A stretch of DNA of 64,000 nucleotides from Lichtheimia corymbifera B2541 (lineage: Eukaryota > Mucoromycota > Mucoromycetes > Mucorales > Lichtheimiaceae): the NCBI GenBank assembly GCA_000697475.1, contig JNEU01000898.1:1-64000 (forward strand), written 5' to 3'. This document shows, in pieces, positions 1-11,061 of the stretch. Made by a program: the position numbers and the translations under genes. The notes beneath the pieces are model-generated. The model had not been told where the DNA came from, ran no database searches, and saw only the letters and a list, made by a program, of their open reading frames with translations. Each line of letters begins with the position of its first letter. Positions within the stretch are counted from its first letter, which is position 1.

Positions 1-2556
1 ACCGATGAAATCCAAATGCCAACGAGCAAAAACTGGTGGCACATCTAATGGTACCATAGGCGCATGATGTGTTTTACGGTCCGCATTAGCTGCTAATTGG
101 CATTCCGGGCATCCAGCAAGCCATTCTTGAATATCCTTGCGCATCTGAGGCCACCACCAGCGTTTAGTCATAAGATCCACCATTGTTGTTTTTCCAGCAT
201 GTCCCACCGAAAGGTGAAAGTCATGAATAAGATCAGCACGTCGAGCGAAAAATACATATCGCCGTTCTTCTACATTGTCACCAATACGCACTAGCCGATA
301 TACTTGATTTTCCTTGACCACAAATTTGTCCTTATGCTTCTCCAATACGTCCTTCAACGTGATGGGCCAATTGTCAGGTGATGAAGCGTAGAACTTAGGC
401 CAATCAGTATCTTGCACTGATTTCATCGCATATAGATATTCCGGTTCCATCGGTTGTTCCTTGGTATCACAATTAGGTCCATCACGGCGAGACAGCAAAT
501 CGGGTATGTAGTTCTCCTTCCCTGGCTTGTATTGAATGTCTGGATCATATAATTCAATATCGGCTATCCAACGAGTGAGACGTGTGGTGGGTTTGGACTG
601 TGTACGGAAATAGTGCAGAGGATTGTGATCTGAGAACACCGTATATGAACGACCTTCAATAAAGCAACGCCACGTGCGAAGAGCATGAAGAATTGCCAGC
701 AATTCACGTTCTTGTGCAGGGTAAGATCGTTCTTCTTTTGACAGCTTTTTAGATTCAAAAGCAATCGGGTGCGCGATACCATCTGATCCTTTCTGTAGTA
801 AGACAGCTCCTACTCCATAGTCGCATGCATCCGTCTCAATGATGTAAGGTTTGCTGTCATCAGGTGAGGCTAGTATTGGTGCTTGAGTGATAAGTGATTT
901 GATCTTGTCAAAGGCTTGTTGGCATTCATCTGACCATATAATTGCTCGTGTTTTGGTACCTGTGCCCTTAGTCAAATCAGTGAGAGGAGAAGCGATGGCA
1001 GCAAAGTTACGAATAAAACGTCTGTAGTGCGATCCTAATCCTACAAATTGTCGCACCTCATGAACGTTCGTTGGTGTGGGCCATTCTTGAATAGCTTTCA
1101 CCTTTGCACGTGATGGCAAGTAACCGCCAGCAGAGATGTGGAATCCGAGAAACTCCAATTCGGTCTTGTAAATCTCACATTTCTTGATGTTCGCTATCAA
1201 CTTTTCATCCCGCAAGCGTTGAAGTACTTTACGTACATGCAATTCGTGCTCTTCTTTGCTCTTGCTGTAGATTAAGATGTCATCCAAGTAAACCATGACG
1301 AAATCATCAAGATATTCGTTGAGTATGCGATTCATGGTGGATTGAAAAAGAGCTGGAGAATTGCGTAAACCAAATGGAACAACTAGCCATTCATACGAGC
1401 CATATCGAGTGTTGAAAGCTGTCTTCGGTACATCATCATCTTGAATACGGAGTTGGTGATAGCCACTTTTAAGATCCAAGCTTGTGAAGAACTTAGCACC
1501 ACTAAGTTGCTCGAGGCACTCGTCAATCCTTGGTAATGGATGCCCATGTCGTTTGGTAACTTGATTAATCGCACGATAATCAATACACATACGAAGGTCA
1601 CCTGATTTCTTCCGGACGAATAGAACAGGTGCACCCCAAGGTGAAGTGCTAGGCCTTATCAAGCGTAGGTCCAGTAACTCTTTCAGCTGCTTACGCAGCT
1701 CCTCAAGCTCAAGTGGGCTCATCTTGAATGGAGGGCGGTTGATAGGTTCCGCGTCACCCGTATCGATGATATGTGCGACCTCACGATATGGTGGCAACCC
1801 AGGTAACTGATCTTGGAATACATCTTGATATTCATGCAATAATGCTTGTACGGATCCGTGTGCTGATTGATCATGATCAGAAGGCTTAACATAAGCGAGA
1901 TAAAATTCATCAACCTGTTTGGCACGTGAATAACGCTGTAGCTGTCGGTGCGAAATGAGATATGCCAAATCAGGGATTGCTCGAGTATGCAAAGGACGAA
2001 GCAAATACTGCTTGTCGCCTTCATTGATCCTCCATGTATCCATGTCCCATTCTGGTACCGGTGCCACTTGCTTCAACCAATTATGACCGAGAATCAAGTC
2101 AAACTTGGTATCGAGTACATATGCTTCCACCGAATGATGATACCCTCCAGCATTCAATAGCAAGGTGACTCGTTGAGTGATAGGCAATGTGTGTCCACCT
2201 GCCGTTTCCACAGAGCGATCAGTTACTGCAGTGGTAGGCAACCCATCAATAACACGAGGTGATACATATGAGCATGTAGCACCCGAGTCAATAAGCACTG
2301 TGACATTGTGATTGTTGCAACCCATGGAGTAAAGTGGTAAATCGGCTTCTTTTATTGTACACAACTCATCAATATATGCACGATCTTTGTTACTGGTGTG
2401 ATTCATGGTTTCTGTATGCTTGACATTGGTAGGCTCATCCGATAGATCAATCAAGTTGCCTTCTTGAACATGTGCACTAGGTTTCAACATGTTGAGGGGT
2501 TGTGATGGTTGAGATACGCGTGGTGGATCACCCCTTAAGTCCGCCACGCTTTTCCT
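1..2556 (-). CDS. gypsy pol polyprotein (PR-RT-RH-IN), partial
   Basis: An uninterrupted frame runs from the gag end to base 1. Visible in order: an aspartic protease site (LIDSGATC, near 2275-2295); the reverse transcriptase palm with MVYLDDILIY (YLDD at 1279-1290); an RNase H start with ETDACDYGVGAVLLQK (about 790-845); the integrase HHCC zinc-binding region, with the CPEC pair near 100-111; and the start of the integrase core (WHLDFIG) at the window edge. The frame is -1 relative to gag and has no obvious start of its own, so it is expected to be made as a Gag-Pol fusion through the heptamer at 2556-2562. Function in the family: reverse transcription and integration of the element. The integrase C-terminus is missing only because the window ends. 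Confidence 0.92.
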
Positions 2557-3713
2557 TTTCCCGAGCTGCTTTTGCCTGAAGGACAAACACGTGCTACATG
2601 GCCCCGGCCACCACATTGGAAACACGTTGGCCCTTGATTAAAGCGTGGTTGCCTTGAAAAACGATGTTGCTGGTTGCCAGTGTAATAAAGCTGTTGAGGT
2701 GGTCCTTGAGATTGGAAGTCGCCATGGTAATAGAGACCTTGTTGACCATGATGTTGATTATTGTATGACGAGTTGCCAAGTTGTATGCCTTGTGGACTAT
2801 TGGTGAACCCATTGTGATACCCGCCGTGGTACATGTTGTTCCGTCCTTGTAGTTGTGGAGTGGGCCGTTGATTGATAACATCCAAGTCCATAGGTACGAC
2901 TCCATTGTTCGAAGATGGTGGTAATATTGCTTGTGGATGTGACTCGGGACGAGGTAATCCTTTTTCAATAGCATCTTCAGTAGCTTGTGCAGCTTCCCAT
3001 GCTATTGCTCGTTGTGCAAGCTCATCGAAAGATTTCGGGTAATCTGGCGTCATAACATCTTTACGTACTCTAGGAGCTAGATTACGCCAAAACCGATCGT
3101 AAGCTTCTTCCTCTGTCATGCTTGGAAGTTCCAACCAAATGTCACGAAATTCATTCAAATACGCTTCAATCGTCGTTGTTTGTCGCAAAGCCGCCAACCG
3201 ATCCCTTGCTGCTTGTTTAGCATTTCTCGGCTTAAATTCATCCATCAACTTGTGTACAAATTGCTGCCAGCTATCGATCACTACTCCATCTTCCTCCTGT
3301 TTGCGCCACCAAATAGCTGCATTGTCGCTGAAAAGAGATGCAGCGAACGTATGCCATGCCCCAGGGTTATTCTTGTATTGACTAAGCTTGAGATATCGTT
3401 CCACAGATGCCACCCAGTTTTCTATCACTTTAGTGGATCTTGTTCCATCGTATCTTTCCGGTGTTGGAAGTTTCAGTGCGAATCCACTTGGCTCTTGCTG
3501 CTTTGCCAATAATTGTGCCATCATTGCCATTACTTGTTGCATCATATCTTGCTGATTTTGTCCTGTTTGCCCTTGACCTTGTGCTGTGGGCGTATCATTG
3601 TTCATGGTAAACGAAGGTTCTGTTCTCGTAACTACGTCTTCTTCTGAAACTGAATCCGATACTGGTGGTCGATATTGCGAAAATGATGGTTTCCTTGGAT
3701 CGATGCCTGACAT
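2535..3713 (-). CDS. gypsy gag capsid protein
   Basis: 392 aa. A Gln/Met-rich N-terminus is followed by a retrotransposon-gag capsid domain (about residues 85-250, with Trp-rich WWRK and a RDIWLELP-type segment), then a Gln/Asn-rich linker and one CCHC zinc knuckle near the C-terminus (CFQCGGRGHVARVC). In the family, Gag forms the virus-like particle and the knuckle binds element RNA. The ATG at 3713-3711 lies inside the putative primer-binding site. Gag ends at a TAA (2535-2537) about 20 nt after a slippery heptamer in the proper phase, which would shift ribosomes into pol. Confidence 0.92.
   Translation of the reverse strand: MSGIDPRKPSFSQYRPPVSDSVSEEDVVTRTEPSFTMNNDTPTAQGQGQTGQNQQDMMQQVMAMMAQLLAKQQEPSGFALKLPTPERYDGTRSTKVIENWVASVERYLKLSQYKNNPGAWHTFAASLFSDNAAIWWRKQEEDGVVIDSWQQFVHKLMDEFKPRNAKQAARDRLAALRQTTTIEAYLNEFRDIWLELPSMTEEEAYDRFWRNLAPRVRKDVMTPDYPKSFDELAQRAIAWEAAQATEDAIEKGLPRPESHPQAILPPSSNNGVVPMDLDVINQRPTPQLQGRNNMYHGGYHNGFTNSPQGIQLGNSSYNNQHHGQQGLYYHGDFQSQGPPQQLYYTGNQQHRFSRQPRFNQGPTCFQCGGRGHVARVCPSGKSSSGKGKAWRT
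2556..2562 (-). promoter_or_regulatory. -1 ribosomal frameshift heptamer (GGGAAAA)
   Basis: In the gag frame the codons are TCG GGA AAA, so the seven bases G GGA AAA fit the X XXY YYZ rule. A -1 slip leads straight into the open pol frame, which is -1 relative to gag. I did not fold the downstream RNA for a stimulatory stem or pseudoknot. Confidence 0.65.
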
Positions 3714-3722
3714 CAGCTACCA
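3711..3722 (-). other. Putative primer-binding site, overlapping gag ATG
   Basis: On the minus strand, TGGTAGCTGATG lies two bases after the proposed LTR end. TGGTAGC would pair with the 3' end (GCUACCA) of a tRNA, as initiator-Met tRNA does in Ty1. The last three bases are the gag start codon. Confidence 0.6.
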
Positions 3723-3724
3723 AA

Positions 3725-4109
3725 TGTCGATATCTCTTTTTGTCTTGGCTGGATGAACCAATGGCCAGGATATGAGATGACTTAAAAGTAGAAGAGAGTT
3801 GTTCTTTATTCATAGTGTGATTATAGAAATATATATGTATACAAAATGATGGGTACTGTGGTACCAGAATATGTTGTGTGTTACTATTGCTTGTATCTTG
3901 CTATTGATTGCTACGACAGGTGTGTAACGTTGCACAAGCGTTTTGACAGTGTCGGATGATATTTTAGATTTGTAATGTTGCACATGCTGCGGTGCTGAGC
4001 AGCCTTTATAAAAGGCTGCTGCAACACCGAGAATAAATCTTTAGCTTTTGATCCGGTGAATCATAGTTCTTGTCTATATTGAGCGGGTAGTTGTAAAGAG
4101 GTGTTTACA
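3725..4109 (-). repeat. 5' LTR of the gypsy element
   Basis: On the minus strand the segment begins TGTAAACACC and ends GATATCGACA, so it carries the TGT...ACA ends usual for gypsy LTRs. It contains a TATA-like TTTTATAAAG near 4001-4015 and an AATAAA followed by the gag-proximal end (near 3808), in promoter-then-polyadenylation order. About 385 bp. The outer boundary at 4109 is inferred from the terminal bases only, because the partner LTR is outside the window. Confidence 0.6.
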
Positions 4110-5015
4110 TCCCTGGCTACGGTGTTATACCGCCAGACGACGCAAAAGGATATACGACAACAGCGGCATTAATGCCACGTGGTTATTTCTATCGTATTTG
4201 TTTATGAGCAATATTATCGTTGTTGGCCTTTGGCAGTTGCGTTGAATACTATGGTAGCTAACTCTTGCAGATAATGTCTGTGAAATAAACGAAGATACAA
4301 GAACACAAGAAAGGGGCAAGGATAAGCCCTTTGAGATTGATGTTTATTCTGAAGACAATATAATGGTTCTTTTATATCTTTACTATCTGAAACTGCAGCT
4401 GTATGGAAAAGACGATTAGGATGAAGAAAAGATTTGCATGGACGTATCGGGTGAGAGAATGATGATGAGAGTGTAAGATCTTTTCTAAGATGTCGGATCA
4501 AGTTGTGAGTGCATTATTGCCATTGGTGTGCTTACCAAGAGGTCTATATTTTCTATGTGCCATTGGCTGTATGTTTAATCTCATTCTCTTTCCATGGATG
4601 ATCTTACTTATGTAATCCTGTGTGGACCATTCATGATGTAGGGATAGTTTAACCGTTGTTCTAGATAACGGGTGATATGCTTAAATGATTATCATGGATG
4701 TGTGCCTGATATTGATGTTGGCTAATGTCACGTGTCTTTATTGAAGAAAATATCTATGTACACAACAGTCTGGATCACCAGCACTATGTGACTAATATGA
4801 GGTGAAAGTGGGGTTTATTATGGCAAGAGACACGCGATCTATGGATCATATTTGTCTGCCCAGATGTATGCAAGATTGATACAATGTAAAGGAAATGAAA
4901 AAACCCATATGGTGATGGGAAAAAGGTGATGAGATCTTTGGCCTGGCGACATGCATGGTGGTTCATGCGGGAATAAAGCTACAGAAGGTGGATAAGTATA
5001 GGGGAGATATATATA
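4110..5015. other. Spacer between the LTR and LINE elements; no gene seen
   Basis: About 0.9 kb of AT-rich sequence between the gypsy LTR and the A-rich tail of the LINE. I see no coherent coding frame, RNA gene or repeat in it. Confidence 0.5.
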
Positions 5016-5130
5016 TGTTTTTTGTTCTTTTGTTCTTTTCCATTGTTTTTGTTCTTTCTTCTTTTCTTCTTTTTTTTGTTCTTCTTTTCTTCTTTTTGAT
5101 ATAAATATAAGGGGATAATATATAAAGGGA

Positions 5131-8100
5131 TCAAACATCAGTGGATGATGTGGGGGGAGGGGGATGGTCTGTGCGGAGCCATTGTAGAAATTGGGCACCG
5201 AGATTGGCAGCATCGGGTTTGTCTTCATGTGGGTGGCATCTTTGGTCAATCTCCGAAAGGATATCCATGAGATGTGGCCAATGCGTTTCCCAGAAGGAAA
5301 TGACGGATTGTTTGCGAGGACGAGTGGTAGGGAGTTGGTTGAGAAGGTGGTCGATTGGGTTGGGTTGAGCATCCATGGGGACTTGTAGGCGTGTGGCAAC
5401 ATCCAAGCAGGTGTATAGATGGCGACGACTGGTGTGATCATTACCACATACGCACTCAATTGGTCTGCCTGGTAACCATCCCATACGCCATCTCATAAGA
5501 CGGCTACGTTCTCTTGAGGTCATTGGTAAAAATAGGATCGGATCAAGAGTCAATGTAGGGCGGAGGTAGGAGAGGTGGACACCAGAATTGGGTTTTTCCC
5601 GCATTTCCTGGAAACGTTCAAGACGCATCTTCTTGACCGTGGCTTTGAACACTTTTTTGTCAACATCGTGAGGTGGTGATGGCAGCATGTTCCAGATGGT
5701 GTTGTTTTTGGTGAGCTTGTACCAGAGGTGGACATTGCTGTTGGATATGAGAGGCTTCATAATGGGCAATAAAGCGTCATCAGGTAAGGAGAAAGCACGA
5801 ATGAGAAATTTGGCTCCGAGAATAGAGACCCGATCATGCATGGTGGGCAGATTGGCCATATGGCGAAAGACTTTTGTTGATGAAGTGCGGTGACCTCCAA
5901 AAATCCTTCGTAAACATTGGTCTTGAGCTTGTTCAAGCCGTTTGAGTTGGTCTTTGTTGAAGTGTGTGATAGCCAAACCGTATTCCATCTTTGGTCGGAT
6001 GAATTGTTGGTAAAGGCGTATTGCAAGAAGACGAGGGAAACCACGAGGATTGCAACCCAATGTTACAAGTGTTCGCATTGCTGCTGTAGCTGAACTGGAG
6101 TTGCGTTGGATGAGGAGAGAGGGATCGATGCGTGTGCCATTGTTGAAAGGTATACCCAAATAGGCAAAGGAGTCAGCTGTGGGAATAGGATGGTTGTAAA
6201 GTTGTAGAGGTGAAGCATTGCCCATACCAGCTGCATTGATAACAACACATTTGGCAGGATTCCAGCGATATCCAAGTTGATATGAGTGGTTTTCAGCAAT
6301 AGTGAGAAGGTGTGGCATGGTGGCGGCATCGGCTATCAAAACAACGTCATCTGCGTAAAGTAAGCAATTCATCCACAGACCACTTACCGACCGATACAGA
6401 GGACGCACAGGCACAAAGTCATCATCAAGGGGTGGAAGGGAGTCTAAATTACGGAGGGCATTGGGGAGCGAATTGATATATAAAGAATATAAATGTGGAG
6501 AAAGAATGGAGCCTTGAAGGACACCAGTAGCAGGAGAAAAAGAATCAGAGGTAGCACCAGAAAGCAAGACTTGAATAGAGACATCATCAAATAAGCTGCG
6601 AAGGAGACCAAGTAGAGGATCAGAAGCACGAGTTTCCAGTTCACGCCAAATAATATTGCGATCCACTGTATCGTAAGCACTCTTGATGTCGAGGAAAACA
6701 AGGATGGGATTGCGATTGTTGTTCCTGATACGATGGCGTTGAACCAGTTCATGTAAACATAACGCTTGATCCATTGCACTACGTTGTGGTCTAAAGCCAC
6801 CTTGAGCGAGATCCAGTTGTGGGGAAGCATGGTGGAGAGGAACACGGAGACACTGTTCCATAATCTTGCGTAAAATAGATAACAAGCTAATGGGACGATA
6901 GTTAGCAGCATCTGTGGGCTCACCTTTTTGTTTGTAGATAGGCACCACTTGTGCTAATCTCCAGGATAATGGCGTTATAGACCATTTCCAGCAAAGTTGA
7001 AAAAGTAATGCAAGTGCAGGTGCAAGTATATCAGATACAGGTGCAAGCATTTCAGCTCGAAGGGTGATCAACACCAGGAGCCTTCCTGCGAGCAGCATGT
7101 TCGATAGCTTCCTTGACTTCAAGCACAGAAAAGGGATGGTGATCAATATTGTGTGGGCCGGGTTCTAGTGGTGGTGGTGATGGGCGGAGTGTTGGGAGTG
7201 ATGAGCCTGCATAAACAGTTTTGAGGTGGTTGGCCATTGTGTTGGCAGCTGCAGTGGCAGCATTGGGGTGTGTGAATGTGTGGGAAGTCATGCGGCGTTG
7301 GCGTATTCTTTTTATGGTGGCTGTTGTTTTCCCAAAGTCGTCTTTTGCCAGCTTTTCACAAAACTGTTTCCATGTCTCTCGTTTTCGACTTGCAATGAGA
7401 CTTCGCATGTGTCGCTTGGCGTCATTGTGTTGTTCAACCCAGAATGGGCGTTCTATTTCATCAGCATGCCGTAGTCGTTGATAGCAGTATTCACGTCGTT
7501 CAAATGCTGTTTGCAGCTCATCGTTCCAAAACCATTTGTTGCTGTTGTCACGAGTACCTGGTTTCTTTCTACCAATGGAGGTGTCAAGAGCATGGTGAAT
7601 TGCATCGGTGAACATGGTGGATAAGGCGTCAATATCTGGTGGTGTATCATTATTGTCGATTGCCAAGGTGAGTGAGTCGAGAACTGGTTGTATGTTGGTG
7701 GTGAGGTGTGTGCCGTATTGTTGACGGATTTCTGGATCTGACAGTTTGCTGAGATGCCATAGTTGTCGCGGATGTTGCTGTGGAGGAGGTGCAGGGCTGG
7801 ATGGTGTGAATGTCAAGCGTACTGGTTTATGATCAGAGCCAAGATCCATGTCGTTTTCTATTGCTATGGAAGGTGAGTCAAGGGGGTTAGTGGATAAAAA
7901 CAAGTCAATAATGCTGGTGTCTTCACGTTCGTTAGTAAATGAATGATAGGTGGGCTGTCCATAGGCAAGAGTAGCATTCCAACATGTAAGATTGTTATGC
8001 ATAATGAAGTCATACAAGGCTGTACCACGAGTATTGGATCGAGAATCACCCAATAGACCACGGATACGAGCATTGAAGTCTCCACAAATGATGGTGTTGG

Positions 8101-8500
8101 TTTGGGAGGGATGGGTGGAGAGGGGTAGGGATTCAATGAAGCTGATGGCATCATCGTTGGAATATGAGGCGGATGGTGGGAGATATACACAATGGATGAG
8201 AATGTCGGCAATTTGGCATGAGAATAAATAAGGCGAGGTGGTAGGAATATGATGAACGGGATAAGGGCAATCAGGATGGACTAAAAGTGCAATGCCCATC
8301 TGACCACGTTTGGTGTTGGGGACAGGTTGGCCATATGTGTGGTATTGTTGCCATTGAATGGGATAACGAGAGGGAGGTAAAAGCCAAGTTTCTGTTATAA
8401 ATATTAGTGTAGAAAAATCGAGTATACTTAAAATTGGGGTGGCTGCTTGTTTTGCAAGACCACTAGCATTCCAGAGAGTGATTGTTATTTCACTACTCAT
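5131..8500 (-). pseudogene. LINE ORF2 (endonuclease + reverse transcriptase), frameshifted
   Basis: The first frame (8500 to 7052) is an apurinic-type endonuclease: TLWNASGL start, ETWLL, ICGDFNAR, and LGSDHKPV near its end. It ends in KAPGVDH, the start of the RT domain. The second frame (through 5131) continues the RT: ANYRPISLLS, GGFRPQRS, FLDIKSAYDTVD, GVLQGSILSPHL and the catalytic LLYADDVVL (YADD at 6346-6357). Its C-terminus has a Cys/His knuckle (CVCGNDHTSRRHLYTC). The frames overlap from 7052 to 7146, and the join near 7060-7070 needs a single-base change. Family role: nicking the target and priming reverse transcription. The frameshift could be decay or a sequencing error. Confidence 0.85.
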
Positions 8501-9786
8501 TGATTCTCGATGTTGTTGTTGGTTGCTGGTGGGGTGGATGCTGAAGGAGGTATGGTATCCTCATCCATGGCAGTGTTGTCATTGTTGTCATGGTCTTCTG
8601 GGGTCGAAACAAGTGCCCCAAGTGCATGAAGTGCTGCTTTTTCTTGTTGCTCCTGTGTTTTTGGGCGAGTGGGTGGGCGGAACTTTTCAAAGTCGGCTTG
8701 GCTAATCATGTCTTTAGTATAAAAGTAACGAGCTACAGAGAATTTGACAGGTTCTCGGATGAATGCTAAAGCTTTGGTTAGTTTTTGTTGGTAAAGGATA
8801 CGGCATTGTTCTTTGCGTTGTTCTTCAGTGACATTCTCTTCATGCCATTTTGGATCTACCAAGTTAGCTGGGTCAAGGGGATCATAGATTTTGGTGGGGA
8901 TGCCCTTTTTGGTGAGAGCTAGTTCAAGGTCATCGGCAAAATCATTGTGCGCAAGTAATGCTGCAAGAAGTCGTTGTGGGAAATGAATATCAAGAATACG
9001 TGCATTTTCAATACGTAGAGTACGTAAAGATTGACGTAATTTGCTGGTGGTCATGTAATGGCGCAATGGGATATATACAAATTTGTATCCATGGTTGTCA
9101 GTAGTCGGTTGAAAATGGCGAGCAACAGCAGCAATAGCTTTGCGTGATGGTGTTGGTTTACGCTTAGCAGCTACACGAGCTTTATCAGCCCATGTTGATT
9201 TGGGTGAGCTTTTAGGTGATGGAGGTGGTGGTGGTGTTGATGGTGTGCTGGTTGCTGTTGGCTGGGTGGTGGTGGGCTGTTGAGAGGGTGCGTGCTTAGA
9301 TGCGGCTGTGCCTCCATGGGCGGGATCATGTTGGCTGCGTAACATTGCATTTTCACGTTCCAAGTCGTTAACACGCTTTTTCAATGCTACATTTTCCTCA
9401 ACCAACTTTTGCATCTCTACACGAAATTCATTAAAGTCGTGAAGCAATTGATCATGGGCGTCAAGGCGTTTGTTGATATCAAGTATCCATGCTGGTGTCT
9501 CTGTTGATGTATGATAATCGATGGGTGGTGGTACAGCGGTGTTGGGCTCAATATTGGTGGTGGTCGTTGGTGTCACGTCTTGCATCGATGTTGTTGTTGG
9601 GTTGCTGTTTTCTGTTGCTTGCTTTTTTAAAAGCATCAAGACAGGGATCAATTTACCATGATATATATGACTCTTGCATTGAGTACAATCAAACATGGGA
9701 GCAGGGGGGTCAAAAGCAGCGTTAGTATCATTGGCATACACGAGTGTACCTGTTTTGTGGCACGTATCAACGTTCACTAGTATCAT
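8497..9786 (-). CDS. LINE ORF1 protein
   Basis: 429 aa. An N-terminal Cys/His set (TCHKTG and DCTQCKSH) is followed by a low-complexity Thr/Pro region, a short leucine/charged coiled coil (about residues 105-135, EENVALKKRVNDLERE), a second Thr/Pro-rich linker, a basic WADKARVAAKRK patch and a C-terminal globular part. ORF1 proteins of LINEs bind element RNA and usually oligomerise by coiled coil. The stop codon overlaps the ORF2 start as ATGA. The C-terminal fold is not one I can name from sequence. Confidence 0.75.
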   Translation of the reverse strand: MILVNVDTCHKTGTLVYANDTNAAFDPPAPMFDCTQCKSHIYHGKLIPVLMLLKKQATENSNPTTTSMQDVTPTTTTNIEPNTAVPPPIDYHTSTETPAWILDINKRLDAHDQLLHDFNEFRVEMQKLVEENVALKKRVNDLERENAMLRSQHDPAHGGTAASKHAPSQQPTTTQPTATSTPSTPPPPPSPKSSPKSTWADKARVAAKRKPTPSRKAIAAVARHFQPTTDNHGYKFVYIPLRHYMTTSKLRQSLRTLRIENARILDIHFPQRLLAALLAHNDFADDLELALTKKGIPTKIYDPLDPANLVDPKWHEENVTEEQRKEQCRILYQQKLTKALAFIREPVKFSVARYFYTKDMISQADFEKFRPPTRPKTQEQQEKAALHALGALVSTPEDHDNNDNTAMDEDTIPPSASTPPATNNNIENQ

Positions 9787-9790
9787 GCCA

Positions 9791-10133
9791 AGGTTGACAT
9801 GTGCCTTTTTCGTTATTCGTGTTAGACTTATACATCCATGTCATCTTCCTTAATACTACTGGTACATGTGATACATACATCGTCGTCATCATCATCATAA
9901 CAAGAAGAACCTGCTATTGCACCTTCATGAACAAAGAGCATATTCGAAACATCAATGCTCAAACATTAAGCAAGAAGAAAGGGTAATCCTAAACGTATGG
10001 AACGTATATAGATTTGCGAAATGGGTATTGACCATGCTGAAGAAAAGAGAGCAAGAGAGTAGCAATGTTGAATATTGTATTAAACGACATAATTAGGAAG
10101 ACCAATATCATTAACGACACAGCTGAATCTATA
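9791..10133. other. Intergenic, downstream of the Kre9-like gene
   Basis: About 340 bp that should contain the 5' UTR of the LINE and the 3' end of the next gene. A run of ATC/GTC triplets (about 9883-9899) is the only pattern I see. Confidence 0.4.
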
Positions 10134-11061
10134 CTATAATAAAGCGTCCAAAATGGATCCTACAATAACACTACCAATAGCAGTGGCCCAAACACACTTT
10201 GGGGTGATACCATTTCCTGATGATGAAGGACCTTTCGTTTGCATGGAATCAACCACTGGCTTCGAATGGCTGGGTTGGCTTGATTGATTCGCTGCAGGTC
10301 GTGTTTTTGGCGATGCATCATGTGTCTCACCAATGTTAGTATTGACGGCGGGGGCGGATGTTTGTGTACCAGTTGCCTTGGATAGTGGTGCGGTACCGAC
10401 TCCAACGGGCTCTACTGAAGATGACACCTGATCCACTGGCACCACATTCCCAACTATTGTTATCGCGTCAATTTGCCATCATTATAAAAGCAGGAGCACT
10501 AGTAAATTGAATACCTACCATTGTGTATAGCCAAAACGCCTGATGCACATTCAAAATCTTGAGCTTCACCGAGAAGAATAACATCTATAATAATGGCACA
10601 ATGATGAGCGATGTTATACAAAGATGCGTGATTATCAACATACAATCATCTGACGATACAACGTTGGAAGGAACCCGCAATGAATATTTTCGAGGAGCAG
10701 CAGGCACTGAAGTGACTAGCTTGGCCACATCATTGTATGTGCCATCCGCATACTTTTGAGCCAAGGTGATAGATGGAATGCTGTCTTTCTCAACACCGCT
10801 CCTACAAGTTAAACGAGAAATGAAGTCATTAAAAGATGAAGAGCAATTGCTCTGAGATAAATCATATTACCATCCAATGGTCACCTCTTCCCCAGTTTTC
10901 CATATTGTTCCTTCCATTGGCATAGTAACTATAATCATTTTATCGTTAGGGAGGAGCTGGGTTGTTAATTGAAGTCGATGCTGCTTACCCGCGCATTTTT
11001 GAGCAGCGTTTACCGCATAGACAGCTATCACAGCGAATAGGATGGAAGCAGTTGGAAGCAT
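10134..11061 (-). CDS. Kre9/Knh1-like secreted, GPI-type cell-surface protein
   Basis: Four exons: 10871-11061, 10644-10801, 10519-10584 and 10134-10453, all GT-AG, giving 244 aa. The N-terminus is a signal peptide (MLPTASILFAVIAVYAVNAA). The region after it contains MEGTIWKTGEEVTIGW, the start of the Ig-like fold of the Kre9/Knh1 N-terminal family, continuing with ITLAQKYADGTY and YSLRVPS. A Ser/Thr/Pro/Val-rich stalk follows, and the protein ends in a hydrophobic tail (VWATAIGSVIVGSILDALL), as in GPI-anchored proteins. Family members act at the cell surface in beta-1,6-glucan or wall assembly; that role is inferred. The start is the ATG just before the signal peptide. It is divergent from the helicase gene, about 290 bp away. 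Confidence 0.8.

Larger units (their letters stand above)
1..4109 (-). mobile_element. Ty3/gypsy LTR retrotransposon, 5' portion (cut by window start)
   Basis: The element reads from high to low coordinates: 5' LTR (3725-4109), primer-binding site (about 3711-3722), gag (2535-3713), then pol in the -1 frame (2556 to 1). Pol domain order is protease, reverse transcriptase, RNase H, integrase, which places it in Ty3/gypsy (Metaviridae-type) rather than Ty1/copia. No stop or frameshift is visible in gag or in the 2.5 kb of pol, so this looks like a recent, possibly active copy. The rest of integrase and the 3' LTR lie outside the window, so LTR identity and age cannot be judged. Confidence 0.93.
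5015..9790 (-). mobile_element. LINE-type non-LTR retrotransposon
   Basis: The element reads on the minus strand: ORF1 (8497-9786), ORF2 with APE-like endonuclease then reverse transcriptase (5131-8500), a short 3' UTR and an A-rich, (A)nG-type tail at about 5015-5100. The order EN-RT followed by a Cys/His knuckle, and no RNase H, fits Jockey/R1-type LINEs. ORF2 carries a frameshift near 7060, so this copy is probably unable to move by itself. I could not define the 5' end or a target-site duplication. Confidence 0.85.

Noticed and set aside
4001..4040. TATA plus AATAAA on the plus strand as a separate gene promoter
   Set aside because: Both lie inside the LTR, and the TATA is explained by the palindrome read on the element's own strand.
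4839..5459. 206-codon minus-strand frame with a long Lys/Glu run
   Set aside because: It lies across the A-rich tail and the end of the LINE RT in another frame; the run is just the translated tail.
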